From: Bacteroidetes bacterium HGW-Bacteroidetes-16
Lineage (GTDB): Bacteria > Bacteroidota > Bacteroidia > Bacteroidales > F082
Assembly (NCBI GenBank): GCA_002840975.1
Contig: PHDN01000001.1
Location: forward strand, 124,001 to 188,000
DNA: 64,000 bases
Direction of reading: 5' to 3'
Below, piece by piece: positions 52,908 to 60,769 of the stretch. The translations under genes were made by a program, and so were the position numbers. The notes beneath the pieces are model-generated. The model ran no database searches. It was not told where the DNA came from and saw only the letters and a program-made list of their open reading frames with translations. Numbering within the stretch: the stretch's first letter is position 1; each line of letters starts with the position of its first letter.

Positions 52908-53594
52908 TTATTTCGCCGCGGTAAACCTGGTGGCAACTTCATCCCAGTTTACTACGGTCCAGAAATTATCGATATAGGAACCTCTTTTGTTCTGATAACG
53001 AAGATAATAAGCATGTTCCCAAACATCCATACATAAAATGGGAGTCCCTTTCTGCTCGCAATCGTTCATCAGCGGGTTGTTTTGGTTGGCCGTTGAAGAA
53101 ACGAATAGTCTTCCATCCGCGTCTACACTGAGCCAAGCCCAGCCACTTCCAAATTGGGTAGTCCCTGCTTTGCTGAAATTCTTTTTAAATTCGTCGAAAG
53201 AGCCAAAACTTTTATCTATGGCAGCTGCCAATTCACCGGTTGGTTTCCCACCGCCATCAGGCGACATCACGGTCCAATACATGGCATGATTGAAATAGCC
53301 ACCAGCATTGTTTCGGGTCCCATCCGGATATTTGGAGATGTTGGCAAAGATTTCTTCCATTGTCATGTTTTCCAAATCCGAGCCGGCAATGGCTTTTAAA
53401 AAATTGTTGTAATAACCACGATAATGGCGGTCGTAATGAATCTCCATGGTTTCCTTATCGATGGCTTTTTCGAGTGCATCGTAGGCATAGGGCAAGGGTG
53501 CCATCACATGTTCAACTTTAGTTTTTGTCATATTTTGAGCCTGAATCATCCAGGATGTGCTCAAAATAGCCATCATTATCAGTATTTTTTTCAT
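52908..53594 (-). CDS. Exported Fe/Mn superoxide dismutase, Mn-like residues
   Basis: The 228 residues begin with a signal peptide (MKKILIMMAILSTSWMIQAQ), so the enzyme should be periplasmic, unlike the usual cytosolic SodA/SodB. The metal ligands are H53, H103, D190 and H194 (EIHYDRH, FNHAMYW, DVWEHAYY). The metal-tuning positions are Gly99 and Gln171 (SSTANQNNPL), the pattern of Mn or cambialistic enzymes rather than Fe-only ones. It removes superoxide outside the cytoplasm. A monocistronic unit with its own -7 element and terminator. Confidence 0.92.
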   Translation of the reverse strand: MKKILIMMAILSTSWMIQAQNMTKTKVEHVMAPLPYAYDALEKAIDKETMEIHYDRHYRGYYNNFLKAIAGSDLENMTMEEIFANISKYPDGTRNNAGGYFNHAMYWTVMSPDGGGKPTGELAAAIDKSFGSFDEFKKNFSKAGTTQFGSGWAWLSVDADGRLFVSSTANQNNPLMNDCEQKGTPILCMDVWEHAYYLRYQNKRGSYIDNFWTVVNWDEVATRFTAAK

Positions 53595-53653
53595 GATTAA
53601 GTTGTTTAAATGATAGATATAAAGAGTATTAAAAAAAAATCGTACAGATTCTG

Positions 53654-53661
53654 CAAATTTA
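53654..53661 (-). promoter_or_regulatory. -7 element for sod
   Basis: The minus strand reads TAAATTTG (exact TAnnTTTG), 59 bases before the start codon. A TTTG occurs upstream (CAAA 53686-53689 on the plus strand) at a longer than usual 24-base spacing. Confidence 0.45.
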
Positions 53662-53757
53662 GATCATTTCTAAATAGTTAATGTACAAACGGCATTATTT
53701 TATGATTAATTATTATACCTGAGAAAGTATCAATTTTGCATTTCATACCAGCAGGCA

Positions 53758-54315
53758 ATGTTTATATTTGCGGAAATTTTTCATTTGAAACAATTAGGTT
53801 CCATAGTATTATTGATGCTTCTGGTATTTCCCTTTGCAGGGACGTATTGCTGGCTTCATTATGAAAAAGCATCCCTTAGAAAGGCTGTTAAAAAGGAGCT
53901 TTTGAGGGGTCTGGATGACGGTAAATTGGTGAGATTGGAATTCACCCAATTTGAAATCGCGACCCTTTTAAACTGGCATCATGCTAAAGAATTTGAATAT
54001 CGGGGTCAAATGTATGACATCGTCCGGCAGTCTTCCGCTTCAAATACACATATTTACTGGTGTTTTCCCGATCATGCGGAAACCCGTCTGAACAATCAAC
54101 TTTCATCATTGGTAAATAATCTAATCAATCAGGATAAGCAGCGACAACAACAACAAAAAGAGACCTTCGATTACTACAAGAGTTTATTTTTTCAACCAGT
54201 ACAAACCAGCAACTCTTCAAGAGTAACCCTATCGCTTGAATACTTTATTGCAAGAACTGAGAAACTGTCATCTTATTTCACAACACCATCGGTTCCCCCT
54301 CCCCGCTTAACCTGA
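53758..54315 (+). CDS. Membrane-anchored hypothetical protein upstream of a TonB receptor
   Basis: The 185 residues have one N-terminal membrane segment (GSIVLLMLLVFPFAGTYCWLHY, ~13-35). Next come a basic helix (KASLRKAVKKELLRG), a small beta-rich region with YRGQMYDIV and a Gln-rich helix (QDKQRQQQQKE), and the protein ends in SVPPPRLT. I do not recognise a named domain. Short anchored proteins of this plan are often found just before TonB-dependent receptor genes in Bacteroidota metal-uptake loci; the receptor gene begins 137 bases downstream. A role linked to that receptor is inference. Confidence 0.7.
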   Translation: MFIFAEIFHLKQLGSIVLLMLLVFPFAGTYCWLHYEKASLRKAVKKELLRGLDDGKLVRLEFTQFEIATLLNWHHAKEFEYRGQMYDIVRQSSASNTHIYWCFPDHAETRLNNQLSSLVNNLINQDKQRQQQQKETFDYYKSLFFQPVQTSNSSRVTLSLEYFIARTEKLSSYFTTPSVPPPRLT

Positions 54316-54452
54316 TTTTCTTTCTATTGAGCCTGTATATAGGCAGAAAAAATGGTTGCCTTGAGTCGTTTCTGAGATAGAAATCTCTTGGTTATCAGCA
54401 TTAAACTTTATTATTTGATTCTAATAATTCAAAAAAAATTAGGGAAATACCT

Positions 54453-56864
54453 ATGAAAAAATTATTCTTTATTATATGCGTGATGTTTTGGGCATTGATT
54501 GGCTCCTCGCAAATCATTACGCTCCTCGACTCGGAATCGAACCAGCCTTTGGACCTGGCAACAATTAGCTGTAATACGCCAAAGATCAGCCTGATAACCA
54601 ATGCAAATGGCCAGGCTGATATATCGCAGCTTAAGGCGGCTGCTGAAATTCAACTACAAATTCTAGGTTTTGAATCACAGGTCATTAGCTATGAAAGCAT
54701 TGCACAACAGAAATTTATCGTAAAAATGATTCGTAATTCCTTTAGTCTTGATCAGGTGGTGGTATCGGCTACACGTTGGAAGCAGAATTTGCGTGAGATA
54801 CCCGCAAAAATCCTGACGATCACTCCCCGCCAAATGACTTTGCAGAACCCGCAAACTGCCGCCGATTTATTGAGTACTTCTGGCGAGGTGTTTATGCAAA
54901 AGAGCCAACAGGGTGGCGGTAGCCCGATGATCAGGGGATTCTCAACCAACCGGCTTCTTTATACGGTTGACGGGGTTAGGATGAATACTGCGATTTTTCG
55001 CAGCGGTAACCTCCAGAATGTAATTTCGCTCGACCCTTTTGCCATTGAGGCTGCGGAGGTGATTTTTGGCCCGGCAAGCCTGATCTACGGAAGCGATGCC
55101 ATCGGGGGTGTCATGAGCTTCCAGACCATCCTGCCCGAGTACACGCTCACTGATAAACCACTCATAAATGGTCATGCCAATATGCGCTTCTCGTCAGCAA
55201 ATAATGAAAAAACCGGTCATTTTGATGTGAGCCTCGGTTGGAAAAAATGGGCTTCGGTTACCAGTTTCTCAAGCAATGAATTTGGCGATTTACGCATGGG
55301 AAGCCATGGCCCTGATGAATACCTGCGAAAATGGTATGTTCAACGGATCGACAGTGTGGATGTCGTGGTGACGAATAACGATCCTCAATCTCAAAGCCCT
55401 ACGGGTTACCGGCAGATGAATCTCATGCAAAAAATTGCCTTTCAGCCCAATCAAAGCTGGGAATTTCAATATGGGTTTCATTATTCAGCCACAACGAATT
55501 ATTCGCGCTACGACCGATTGATAAGAACTAAAAAAGGCTTGCCCGGAAGTGCCGAATGGTATTACGGGCCACAAAAATGGATGATGAATAACGTGATCAT
55601 CACCCATAAGAAAGCAAACAAACTTTATGATGAAATGGCTGTCCGGCTGGCTTATCAGTATTTTGAGGAAAGCCGCAACGACCGCAATTTTCAAAAAGTG
55701 ACGTTATTTCACCGCACCGAAAAAGTGGATGCCTGGTCGGCAAATGTCGATTTCCTGAAAACGATGGGCGGGAAACATAAATTCTATTACGGACTGGAGG
55801 CTGTTGTTGACCAAGTGGTTTCACTGGGATCGGATGAGGATATTTCGACCGGGGAAATGATCACCGGACCATCGCGTTATCCACAATCCACCTGGTCATC
55901 TTACGCCGCTTACCTGAGCTATCAATACCGGCTCAGCAAAAAAGTGTTGTTACAAGCCGGAGTTCGGTATAATCAGATTAGGATGAGTGCCGATTTTTCG
56001 AATAACATACCCTACTACCCATTGCCGTTCACTACTACCGAGACCAACAATGGGGCGGCAACCGGAAATTTTGGGATGGTCTACAACCCGACAAATAACT
56101 GGTCGTTGGTGGTTAATTTGTCGTCAGGATTTCGTGCCCCCAATGTGGATGACCTGGGCAAGATTTTTGATTCTGAACCGGGTGCTGTGGTGGTGCCCAA
56201 TGCCGGCCTGAAACCCGAATATGCCTGGAATGGCGAGGTTGGTATTACACGGGTGTTCGACAACGTGGCCAAGTTCGACCTGACAGCTTATTATACCTTG
56301 TTGGAAGATGCCATGGTACGCCGTGATTATACCCTTGACGGGAAAGACAGCATCATATATCAAGGTGAAATGAGCCGTGTCCAGGCCATTCAAAATGCGG
56401 CAAATGCCTATGTGTACGGAGTGCAGCTTGGTGCGGAGTTCAAGCTTGGTAATGGATTTGGGTTGTCATCGCAATTCAATTACCAGAAAGGTGAAGAAGA
56501 ACTTGATAATGGAACAAAAAATCCGTTACGACATGCGGCACCCTGGTTTGGGATTACCCACCTGACTTATTCAATTGATCGTTTAAGACTCGATTTATAT
56601 GGCATGTACAATGGTAAAGTGAGTTACGATAACCTACCGGAAGAAGAGCGTGGCAAAGATTACATGTACGCGGTTGATGCCAATGGAAACCCCTATTCAC
56701 CTGCCTGGTATACGCTAAATTTTAAGGCATTGTTTTTACTTAACGACCTGCTATCAATCAGTGCCGGAATTGAAAACATCACCGATCAGCGTTATCGTCC
56801 ATACAGCTCGGGGATTGTTGCACCGGGAAAGAACTTTATTATTTCGCTAAAAGCTACATTTTAA
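54453..56864 (+). CDS. TonB-dependent outer-membrane receptor
   Basis: The 803 residues have a signal peptide (ends near SSQ20), a carboxypeptidase-regulatory-like domain (~20-90, TLLDSESNQPLDLATISC), a plug (~105-225: VVVSATRWKQNLREIPAKI, GGGSPMIRGFSTNRLLYTVD) and a 22-strand barrel. A FRAPNVDDL box (~560) and a final aromatic (KATF) are present. The FRAP box and overall plan resemble haem or metal-complex receptors, but the ligand is not proven. It imports its substrate with TonB/ExbBD energy. Paired with the anchored 185-residue protein upstream; terminator at 56895-56922. Confidence 0.9.
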   Translation: MKKLFFIICVMFWALIGSSQIITLLDSESNQPLDLATISCNTPKISLITNANGQADISQLKAAAEIQLQILGFESQVISYESIAQQKFIVKMIRNSFSLDQVVVSATRWKQNLREIPAKILTITPRQMTLQNPQTAADLLSTSGEVFMQKSQQGGGSPMIRGFSTNRLLYTVDGVRMNTAIFRSGNLQNVISLDPFAIEAAEVIFGPASLIYGSDAIGGVMSFQTILPEYTLTDKPLINGHANMRFSSANNEKTGHFDVSLGWKKWASVTSFSSNEFGDLRMGSHGPDEYLRKWYVQRIDSVDVVVTNNDPQSQSPTGYRQMNLMQKIAFQPNQSWEFQYGFHYSATTNYSRYDRLIRTKKGLPGSAEWYYGPQKWMMNNVIITHKKANKLYDEMAVRLAYQYFEESRNDRNFQKVTLFHRTEKVDAWSANVDFLKTMGGKHKFYYGLEAVVDQVVSLGSDEDISTGEMITGPSRYPQSTWSSYAAYLSYQYRLSKKVLLQAGVRYNQIRMSADFSNNIPYYPLPFTTTETNNGAATGNFGMVYNPTNNWSLVVNLSSGFRAPNVDDLGKIFDSEPGAVVVPNAGLKPEYAWNGEVGITRVFDNVAKFDLTAYYTLLEDAMVRRDYTLDGKDSIIYQGEMSRVQAIQNAANAYVYGVQLGAEFKLGNGFGLSSQFNYQKGEEELDNGTKNPLRHAAPWFGITHLTYSIDRLRLDLYGMYNGKVSYDNLPEEERGKDYMYAVDANGNPYSPAWYTLNFKALFLLNDLLSISAGIENITDQRYRPYSSGIVAPGKNFIISLKATF

Positions 56865-56894
56865 AGATTCTCATCATTTAATTTCGACAAGGTT

Positions 56895-56922
56895 AAGCCA
56901 TCCTTTGGGGTGGCTTTTCTTT
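56895..56922 (+). terminator. Intrinsic terminator after the TonB receptor gene
   Basis: The stem aagccatcc / gggtggctt with a tttg loop (one wobble pair) is followed by a T-rich tract (ttttctttttc). Confidence 0.82.
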
Positions 56923-56979
56923 TTCTTGCAGACTCTTGGATAAAAACACCGACTTTAATACATTTGCAAATAAAACATC

Positions 56980-58365
56980 ATGAACAAGCTAAAATCAGTT
57001 TTTATTGCTTTCGTACTTCTGCTTCGCTTCGAGTACTCCCCTGCTCAGCATATTCTTTCAATTAAAAATGTAAAAGCAGATATCTACAATTTTGGGTATT
57101 ACCTAAGTGAGGTTACCAACGCTACGGGAACCTCATTTAAAGTTGGATCCGTTCAGAAGTCTGTGGTTTATAACAAAATATCTGCCTTTCTATCCGAGGA
57201 TATTGCCATAGAGGTTTCTTCATTTCTCCACAACAACATGGATGACAAGGTGGATGGAAAAGCATTGATTGTAAGAGTAAACCAAATTGACATTTCTGAA
57301 TACTATAATGGCTATACTGAAACTGCTAAAGTTGAAGTTGACCTGTCGTTTATTTATAAAGAAAACGATAAATATGTCAATAAATTCAGTTCACATTCCG
57401 TACAGTCGTTGACTGCCGTTGCTGGAGTTACAAAACATCAACCTGAACTGATTGGCGAAGCGATGGCAGAATGTTTCGATCTTTTTTATGAGGCTGATTG
57501 CGAGAACAGACTACTCAATGATACAATTCCGGAGTTTGAACTAACTCAGAAACCTACGTATGACCTATTGGAAATGAACACTTTAAATGCTATTGACAGA
57601 TCAAAGAAAGGCTTATATAAATCATTTCAGCAATTCAAGGATAATAAACCAGATACCTCCAGGCAGTTTATAATAAATCAGAATATAAAGTTAAACACTG
57701 AGTCGAGTATGAAAGTAAAAAATGCAGAAATATTTGACGCAACCACCAATAAGGAGATTGATAAAATTTGGGGATTTTCTGATGGCAGAATCAGTTACTA
57801 CAGGCTTGGCAACAAATACCTTCCCTTAGAAAAAGACGCGATTAGTTATTACATTGAGATGAAGGTGTATGATGATGATAAATTGTCTAAGGCTGGCGTT
57901 TGGGCAGGGTTAATAGGTACTTCAATTGCCATGGCAACCACTTCAAAATCAAAGGTCAGACTTAACATTATTTCAGGTGATTTTGTTCCTGAGGAACTGG
58001 TTCAAAACGAATTCCCAATGGTGCACAAATGTTTAAGCCGAATTATTTTTTACGGATCAGTTTTTAATCCTGCCAACAAACCGATGGATCTGATTATAAA
58101 TGACGAGGTTATCTGCCAATTGGGAAAATCGACCTGGTTTGAAAAACATGTGTGTCCCAATTCAACAACAGAAATCGTTATACGATCGCAAAATGGTGTT
58201 GAAAGCAATATAACATTGGAGGCAGGGCAATGCCAAACAAATGTGATTTTATGTATAGATAAAAAGAAAAAACCTCCGGTTATTGATATTACCAATGGTG
58301 ACAAAAAACAAGAAATTCTCACGAAGTTAACGAAGGAAAACAGAATACGTCCAAAGAAAAAGTAG
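56980..58365 (+). CDS. Exported protein of unknown function, 461 aa
   Basis: The protein has a signal peptide (MNKLKSVFIAFVLLLRFEYSPAQ). Its N-terminal half (~30-190) has strand-rich text such as GKALIVRVNQIDISEYY and AKVEVDLSFIY, suggesting a beta domain. A short glycine-rich hydrophobic stretch (GVWAGLIGTSIAMATTS) occurs near 307-323. The C-terminal part (~355-440) looks like a small beta sandwich with a TWFEKHVCPNSTTEIVI loop and four cysteines, and the tail is very basic (ending RPKKK). There is no T9SS sorting domain. I do not recognise a family. It lies alone between the receptor terminator and tRNA-Arg. Confidence 0.65.
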   Translation: MNKLKSVFIAFVLLLRFEYSPAQHILSIKNVKADIYNFGYYLSEVTNATGTSFKVGSVQKSVVYNKISAFLSEDIAIEVSSFLHNNMDDKVDGKALIVRVNQIDISEYYNGYTETAKVEVDLSFIYKENDKYVNKFSSHSVQSLTAVAGVTKHQPELIGEAMAECFDLFYEADCENRLLNDTIPEFELTQKPTYDLLEMNTLNAIDRSKKGLYKSFQQFKDNKPDTSRQFIINQNIKLNTESSMKVKNAEIFDATTNKEIDKIWGFSDGRISYYRLGNKYLPLEKDAISYYIEMKVYDDDKLSKAGVWAGLIGTSIAMATTSKSKVRLNIISGDFVPEELVQNEFPMVHKCLSRIIFYGSVFNPANKPMDLIINDEVICQLGKSTWFEKHVCPNSTTEIVIRSQNGVESNITLEAGQCQTNVILCIDKKKKPPVIDITNGDKKQEILTKLTKENRIRPKKK

Positions 58366-58435
58366 GCTGTGGATACAATGATGTTCCATTCACAGAGTAT
58401 TACAAATAACGAAAACTTAGTTAAAAGCAAAGCAA

Positions 58436-58443
58436 TATTTTTG
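58436..58443 (+). promoter_or_regulatory. -7 element for tRNA-Arg
   Basis: TATTTTTG (exact TAnnTTTG), 22 bases before the first tRNA base, placing the start near 58449. Confidence 0.5.
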
Positions 58444-58465
58444 TTTCTTTGCACATCGTAAATCC

Positions 58466-58537
58466 GGCCCTATAGTTCAATGGATAGAATGTCAGATTCC
58501 GGTTCTGATGATCTGGGTTCGAATCCCGGTAGGGTCA
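58466..58537 (+). tRNA. tRNA-Arg (anticodon CCG)
   Basis: A complete cloverleaf can be folded. Acceptor GGCCCTA pairs with TAGGGTC (one G-T), discriminator A. The D arm contains TTCAATGGATAGAA. The anticodon stem TCAGA/TCTGA closes the loop TTCCGGT, which gives anticodon CCG (reads CGG, Arg). The T arm CTGGG-TTCGAAT-CCCGG is typical. CCA is not encoded. A short hairpin follows at 58546-58566. argS is 2.2 kb downstream. Confidence 0.95.
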
Positions 58538-58545
58538 CTGTTAAT

Positions 58546-58566
58546 ATGCCGGACACCGGTATTTAT
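58546..58566 (+). terminator. Probable terminator after tRNA-Arg
   Basis: A 7-bp stem (atgccgg / ccggtat, aca loop, one wobble) starts 8 bases after the tRNA and is followed by a modest T-rich run. Confidence 0.5.
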
Positions 58567-58654
58567 TAATTCGCAAAGAACTTGTAAACAAGTTCGACAA
58601 ATTAACTTACAATGCGTACGAAATTTTTTTGCAATGTCAATCGAATTTCATCAA

Positions 58655-59431
58655 ATGAAATTTATAAAATCGACCAGCCTTCTATTTATCTTTTTCTGCT
58701 GTGCAGAAATACAAGGCACCTTTGCCCAAACCTCTCTTTTCAGTTACAATCACTATGTGAATGAAAACGGAGATACACTCAATTACCGGCTTCTTAATCC
58801 TGATTATAATTCCGTTAGGAAATATCCTTTGGTGGTCTTTTTACACGGCTCAGGCGAACGTGGAAACGACAACGAGGCACCCTTAAAATGGGGAATGAGT
58901 GAATTTGCAGATGAGCACATCATGATGCAATACCCGGCCTTTGTCATTGCCCCCCAATGTCCGTCTGACATGGAATGGGCAAATTATGATGAAGATGAAA
59001 CTACCATGACAATGACACTAAAACCTTCTCCATCCAAACCGATGGAGTTGGTCATTGCACTTATTCACCATCTCATCGCTGAATTCCCCATAGATACCGG
59101 TCGCATCTATATCACAGGACTATCCATGGGAGGTCACGGAACCTACGATGCCATCCAACGGAATCCCAATTTATTTGCCGCGGCGGTTCCTGTGTGTGGA
59201 GCCGGCGATACTTCCCGGGCGGCCTCCATTGCACATATTCCCATTTGGATATTTCATGGTGCAGAAGATCCGGCAGTTGATCCGATTTATTCACTCAACA
59301 TGTTCGCCGCCCTAACCAAGGCCGGTGCACATCCCGGATTTACTCAATATCCCGAAGTGGGTCATTTTTCCTGGCTGGGTGCCTATACCGATCCCCAGAT
59401 GTTGGCCTGGTTGTTCAGACAAAATAAATAG
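58655..59431 (+). CDS. Exported carboxylesterase/dienelactone-hydrolase-like enzyme
   Basis: The open frame extends back into the tRNA, so the start is taken at ATG 58655 (258 aa). There a signal peptide begins (MKFIKSTSLLFIFFCCAEIQ, cleavage near FAQ). The alpha/beta hydrolase core has VVFLHGSGERG (oxyanion side), YITGLSMGGHGTYD (nucleophile Ser), FHGAEDPAVDP (acid) and EVGHFSWLG (His). It resembles PHB-depolymerase/feruloyl-esterase-like and phospholipase/carboxylesterase enzymes of Bacteroidota. The substrate is unknown; an ester of a polysaccharide side group is a reasonable guess. Confidence 0.85.
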   Translation: MKFIKSTSLLFIFFCCAEIQGTFAQTSLFSYNHYVNENGDTLNYRLLNPDYNSVRKYPLVVFLHGSGERGNDNEAPLKWGMSEFADEHIMMQYPAFVIAPQCPSDMEWANYDEDETTMTMTLKPSPSKPMELVIALIHHLIAEFPIDTGRIYITGLSMGGHGTYDAIQRNPNLFAAAVPVCGAGDTSRAASIAHIPIWIFHGAEDPAVDPIYSLNMFAALTKAGAHPGFTQYPEVGHFSWLGAYTDPQMLAWLFRQNK

Positions 59432-59611
59432 TGTTTATGTGAATTGTTTCGGTGAAAAGGAATGAATTTTCTGGTCGGACAGTAGGTAAATTAGTGATAT
59501 AAGCGAGATCATTAGTTGTGTTCCAGGATGCAAATAATCAATTATTCCAAACCAATATTCAACAACAAGCTACAGATGACAAGCGATTTCAAATTTTGCC
59601 CCATGCTTATT

Positions 59612-59619
59612 TACATTTG
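59612..59619 (+). promoter_or_regulatory. Possible -7 element for the FISUMP gene
   Basis: TACATTTG (exact TAnnTTTG). A transcript from ~59625 would carry the long hairpin at 59660-59693 in its leader. The rest of the 59432-59743 gap (312 bases) shows nothing else clear. Confidence 0.4.
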
Positions 59620-59659
59620 CATTTAAACTTAAATTAAACCAAAGGTAGGAAATTTGGTT

Positions 59660-59693
59660 GCCTCTACCGATTTACCATGTAAATCGTAGAGGC
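59660..59693. other. Long hairpin (inverted repeat) in the FISUMP gene leader
   Basis: GCCTCTAC-c-GATTTAC pairs with GTAAATC-GTAGAGGC: 15 base pairs with one bulged C and a 3-base loop. There is no T-tract, so it is not a classic terminator. It ends 50 bases before ATG 59744. It may be an RNA control element, an operator or a small repeat unit. Confidence 0.6.
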
Positions 59694-59743
59694 TATGATA
59701 ACAATGAATCAAAATATAAAATAGTAACCTCATTACTTGGGAA

Positions 59744-60658
59744 ATGAAAAAGTTATTAATTATTACAATTGCAACCATAATGTGGAATACCGCATTTTCA
59801 CAAGTATCCATTAATACCGATGGAAGCCAGGCAAATGCCTCGGCGATTTTGGATTTAAAAAGCACTTCCAGAGGGTTCTTACTTCCAAGGATGACAACAT
59901 GGCAACTTAAGAATATTTCAAATCCTGCGGCAGGGCTTTTAGTCTTCAATACTGATTCTTCTGATTTTTACGGTTTTAACGGAAATGCATGGATTTCTAT
60001 GTGGAAATCTACCGACACGATATCTTGTTGGGTCTGTGGTGATCCGATAACAGATTTACGAGATGGAAGCATTTATGCCACAGTTTTAATTGGATCACAA
60101 TGCTGGATGGCGGAAAATTTGAATATTGGAACAATGACCAACAATACACCGACTGATAATGGACTTATTGAAAAGTTCTGTTATGCCGGTCAGGCATCAA
60201 ATTGCGATATGTATGGCGGGCTCTACGACTGGAACGAAATGATGCAATACTCAACTGGTGCAACAGTGCAAGGAATATGCCCGGCAGGATGGCATCTACC
60301 GGGTGATGCAGAATGGTGTACAATGACCACTTATGTGGATCCAACGGTCAACTGCAATGTCTATGCCTGGAACGGAACCAACATTGGTTTCAAATTAAAA
60401 AGTACCAGTGGATGGTATAATGGATGGAATGGTTCAGATGCTGTAGGTTTTACAGGTTTGCCGGGTGGCGTCCGGGTTTCTGCTGACTTTTACGACTACC
60501 TGACTACATATGGTGAATGGTGGAGCGCTGACTCCTATAACGAGTCGAAAGCCTGGTATCGGTCAGTTACATGCTACCAAAACGATATGGGACGGTTTAA
60601 TCTCACAAAAAGTTATGGTCTGAGTGTGCGCTGCATTAAAGACCTGGGTGTTGAGTAG
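59744..60658 (+). CDS. Exported FISUMP-domain protein
   Basis: The 304 residues begin with a signal peptide (MKKLLIITIATIMWNTAFSQ). An N-terminal segment (SAILDLKSTSRGFLLPRMTT ... GLLVFNTDSSDFYGFNG) is common at the start of Bacteroidota surface proteins. The C-terminal FISUMP domain (~100-300) follows: GSQCWMAENLNIG, GGLYDWNEMMQY, ICPAGWHLPGDAEW, GLPGGVRV and the ending LSVRCIKD. Conserved cysteines in ICPAGWHLP and VRCIKD are present. The domain is related to C-type-lectin/FGE-like folds and is found in cell-surface proteins; function unknown. No T9SS sorting domain follows it. Confidence 0.88.
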   Translation: MKKLLIITIATIMWNTAFSQVSINTDGSQANASAILDLKSTSRGFLLPRMTTWQLKNISNPAAGLLVFNTDSSDFYGFNGNAWISMWKSTDTISCWVCGDPITDLRDGSIYATVLIGSQCWMAENLNIGTMTNNTPTDNGLIEKFCYAGQASNCDMYGGLYDWNEMMQYSTGATVQGICPAGWHLPGDAEWCTMTTYVDPTVNCNVYAWNGTNIGFKLKSTSGWYNGWNGSDAVGFTGLPGGVRVSADFYDYLTTYGEWWSADSYNESKAWYRSVTCYQNDMGRFNLTKSYGLSVRCIKDLGVE

Positions 60659-60742
60659 TAGTGCGATTGACCGGTAACAAAGTTTTCTTTAGTCAACAAC
60701 AACGGTCAGGCAAAATAGCCCCGACTAATACCCCCTTTTTGC

Positions 60743-60750
60743 TATTTTTG
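60743..60750 (+). promoter_or_regulatory. -7 element for argS
   Basis: TATTTTTG (exact TAnnTTTG), 20 bases before ATG 60770. The leader would be ~14 bases. Confidence 0.55.
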
Positions 60751-60769
60751 CAGCGTCAAACTGAATACC

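Noticed and set aside
54374-54387. GAGAT/ATCTC hairpin upstream of the TonB receptor
   Set aside because: A 5-bp stem with no conserved setting; too weak to call as regulatory.
58508-58654. Upstream part of the esterase frame overlapping tRNA-Arg
   Set aside because: It begins inside the tRNA; a proper signal peptide starts at 58655.
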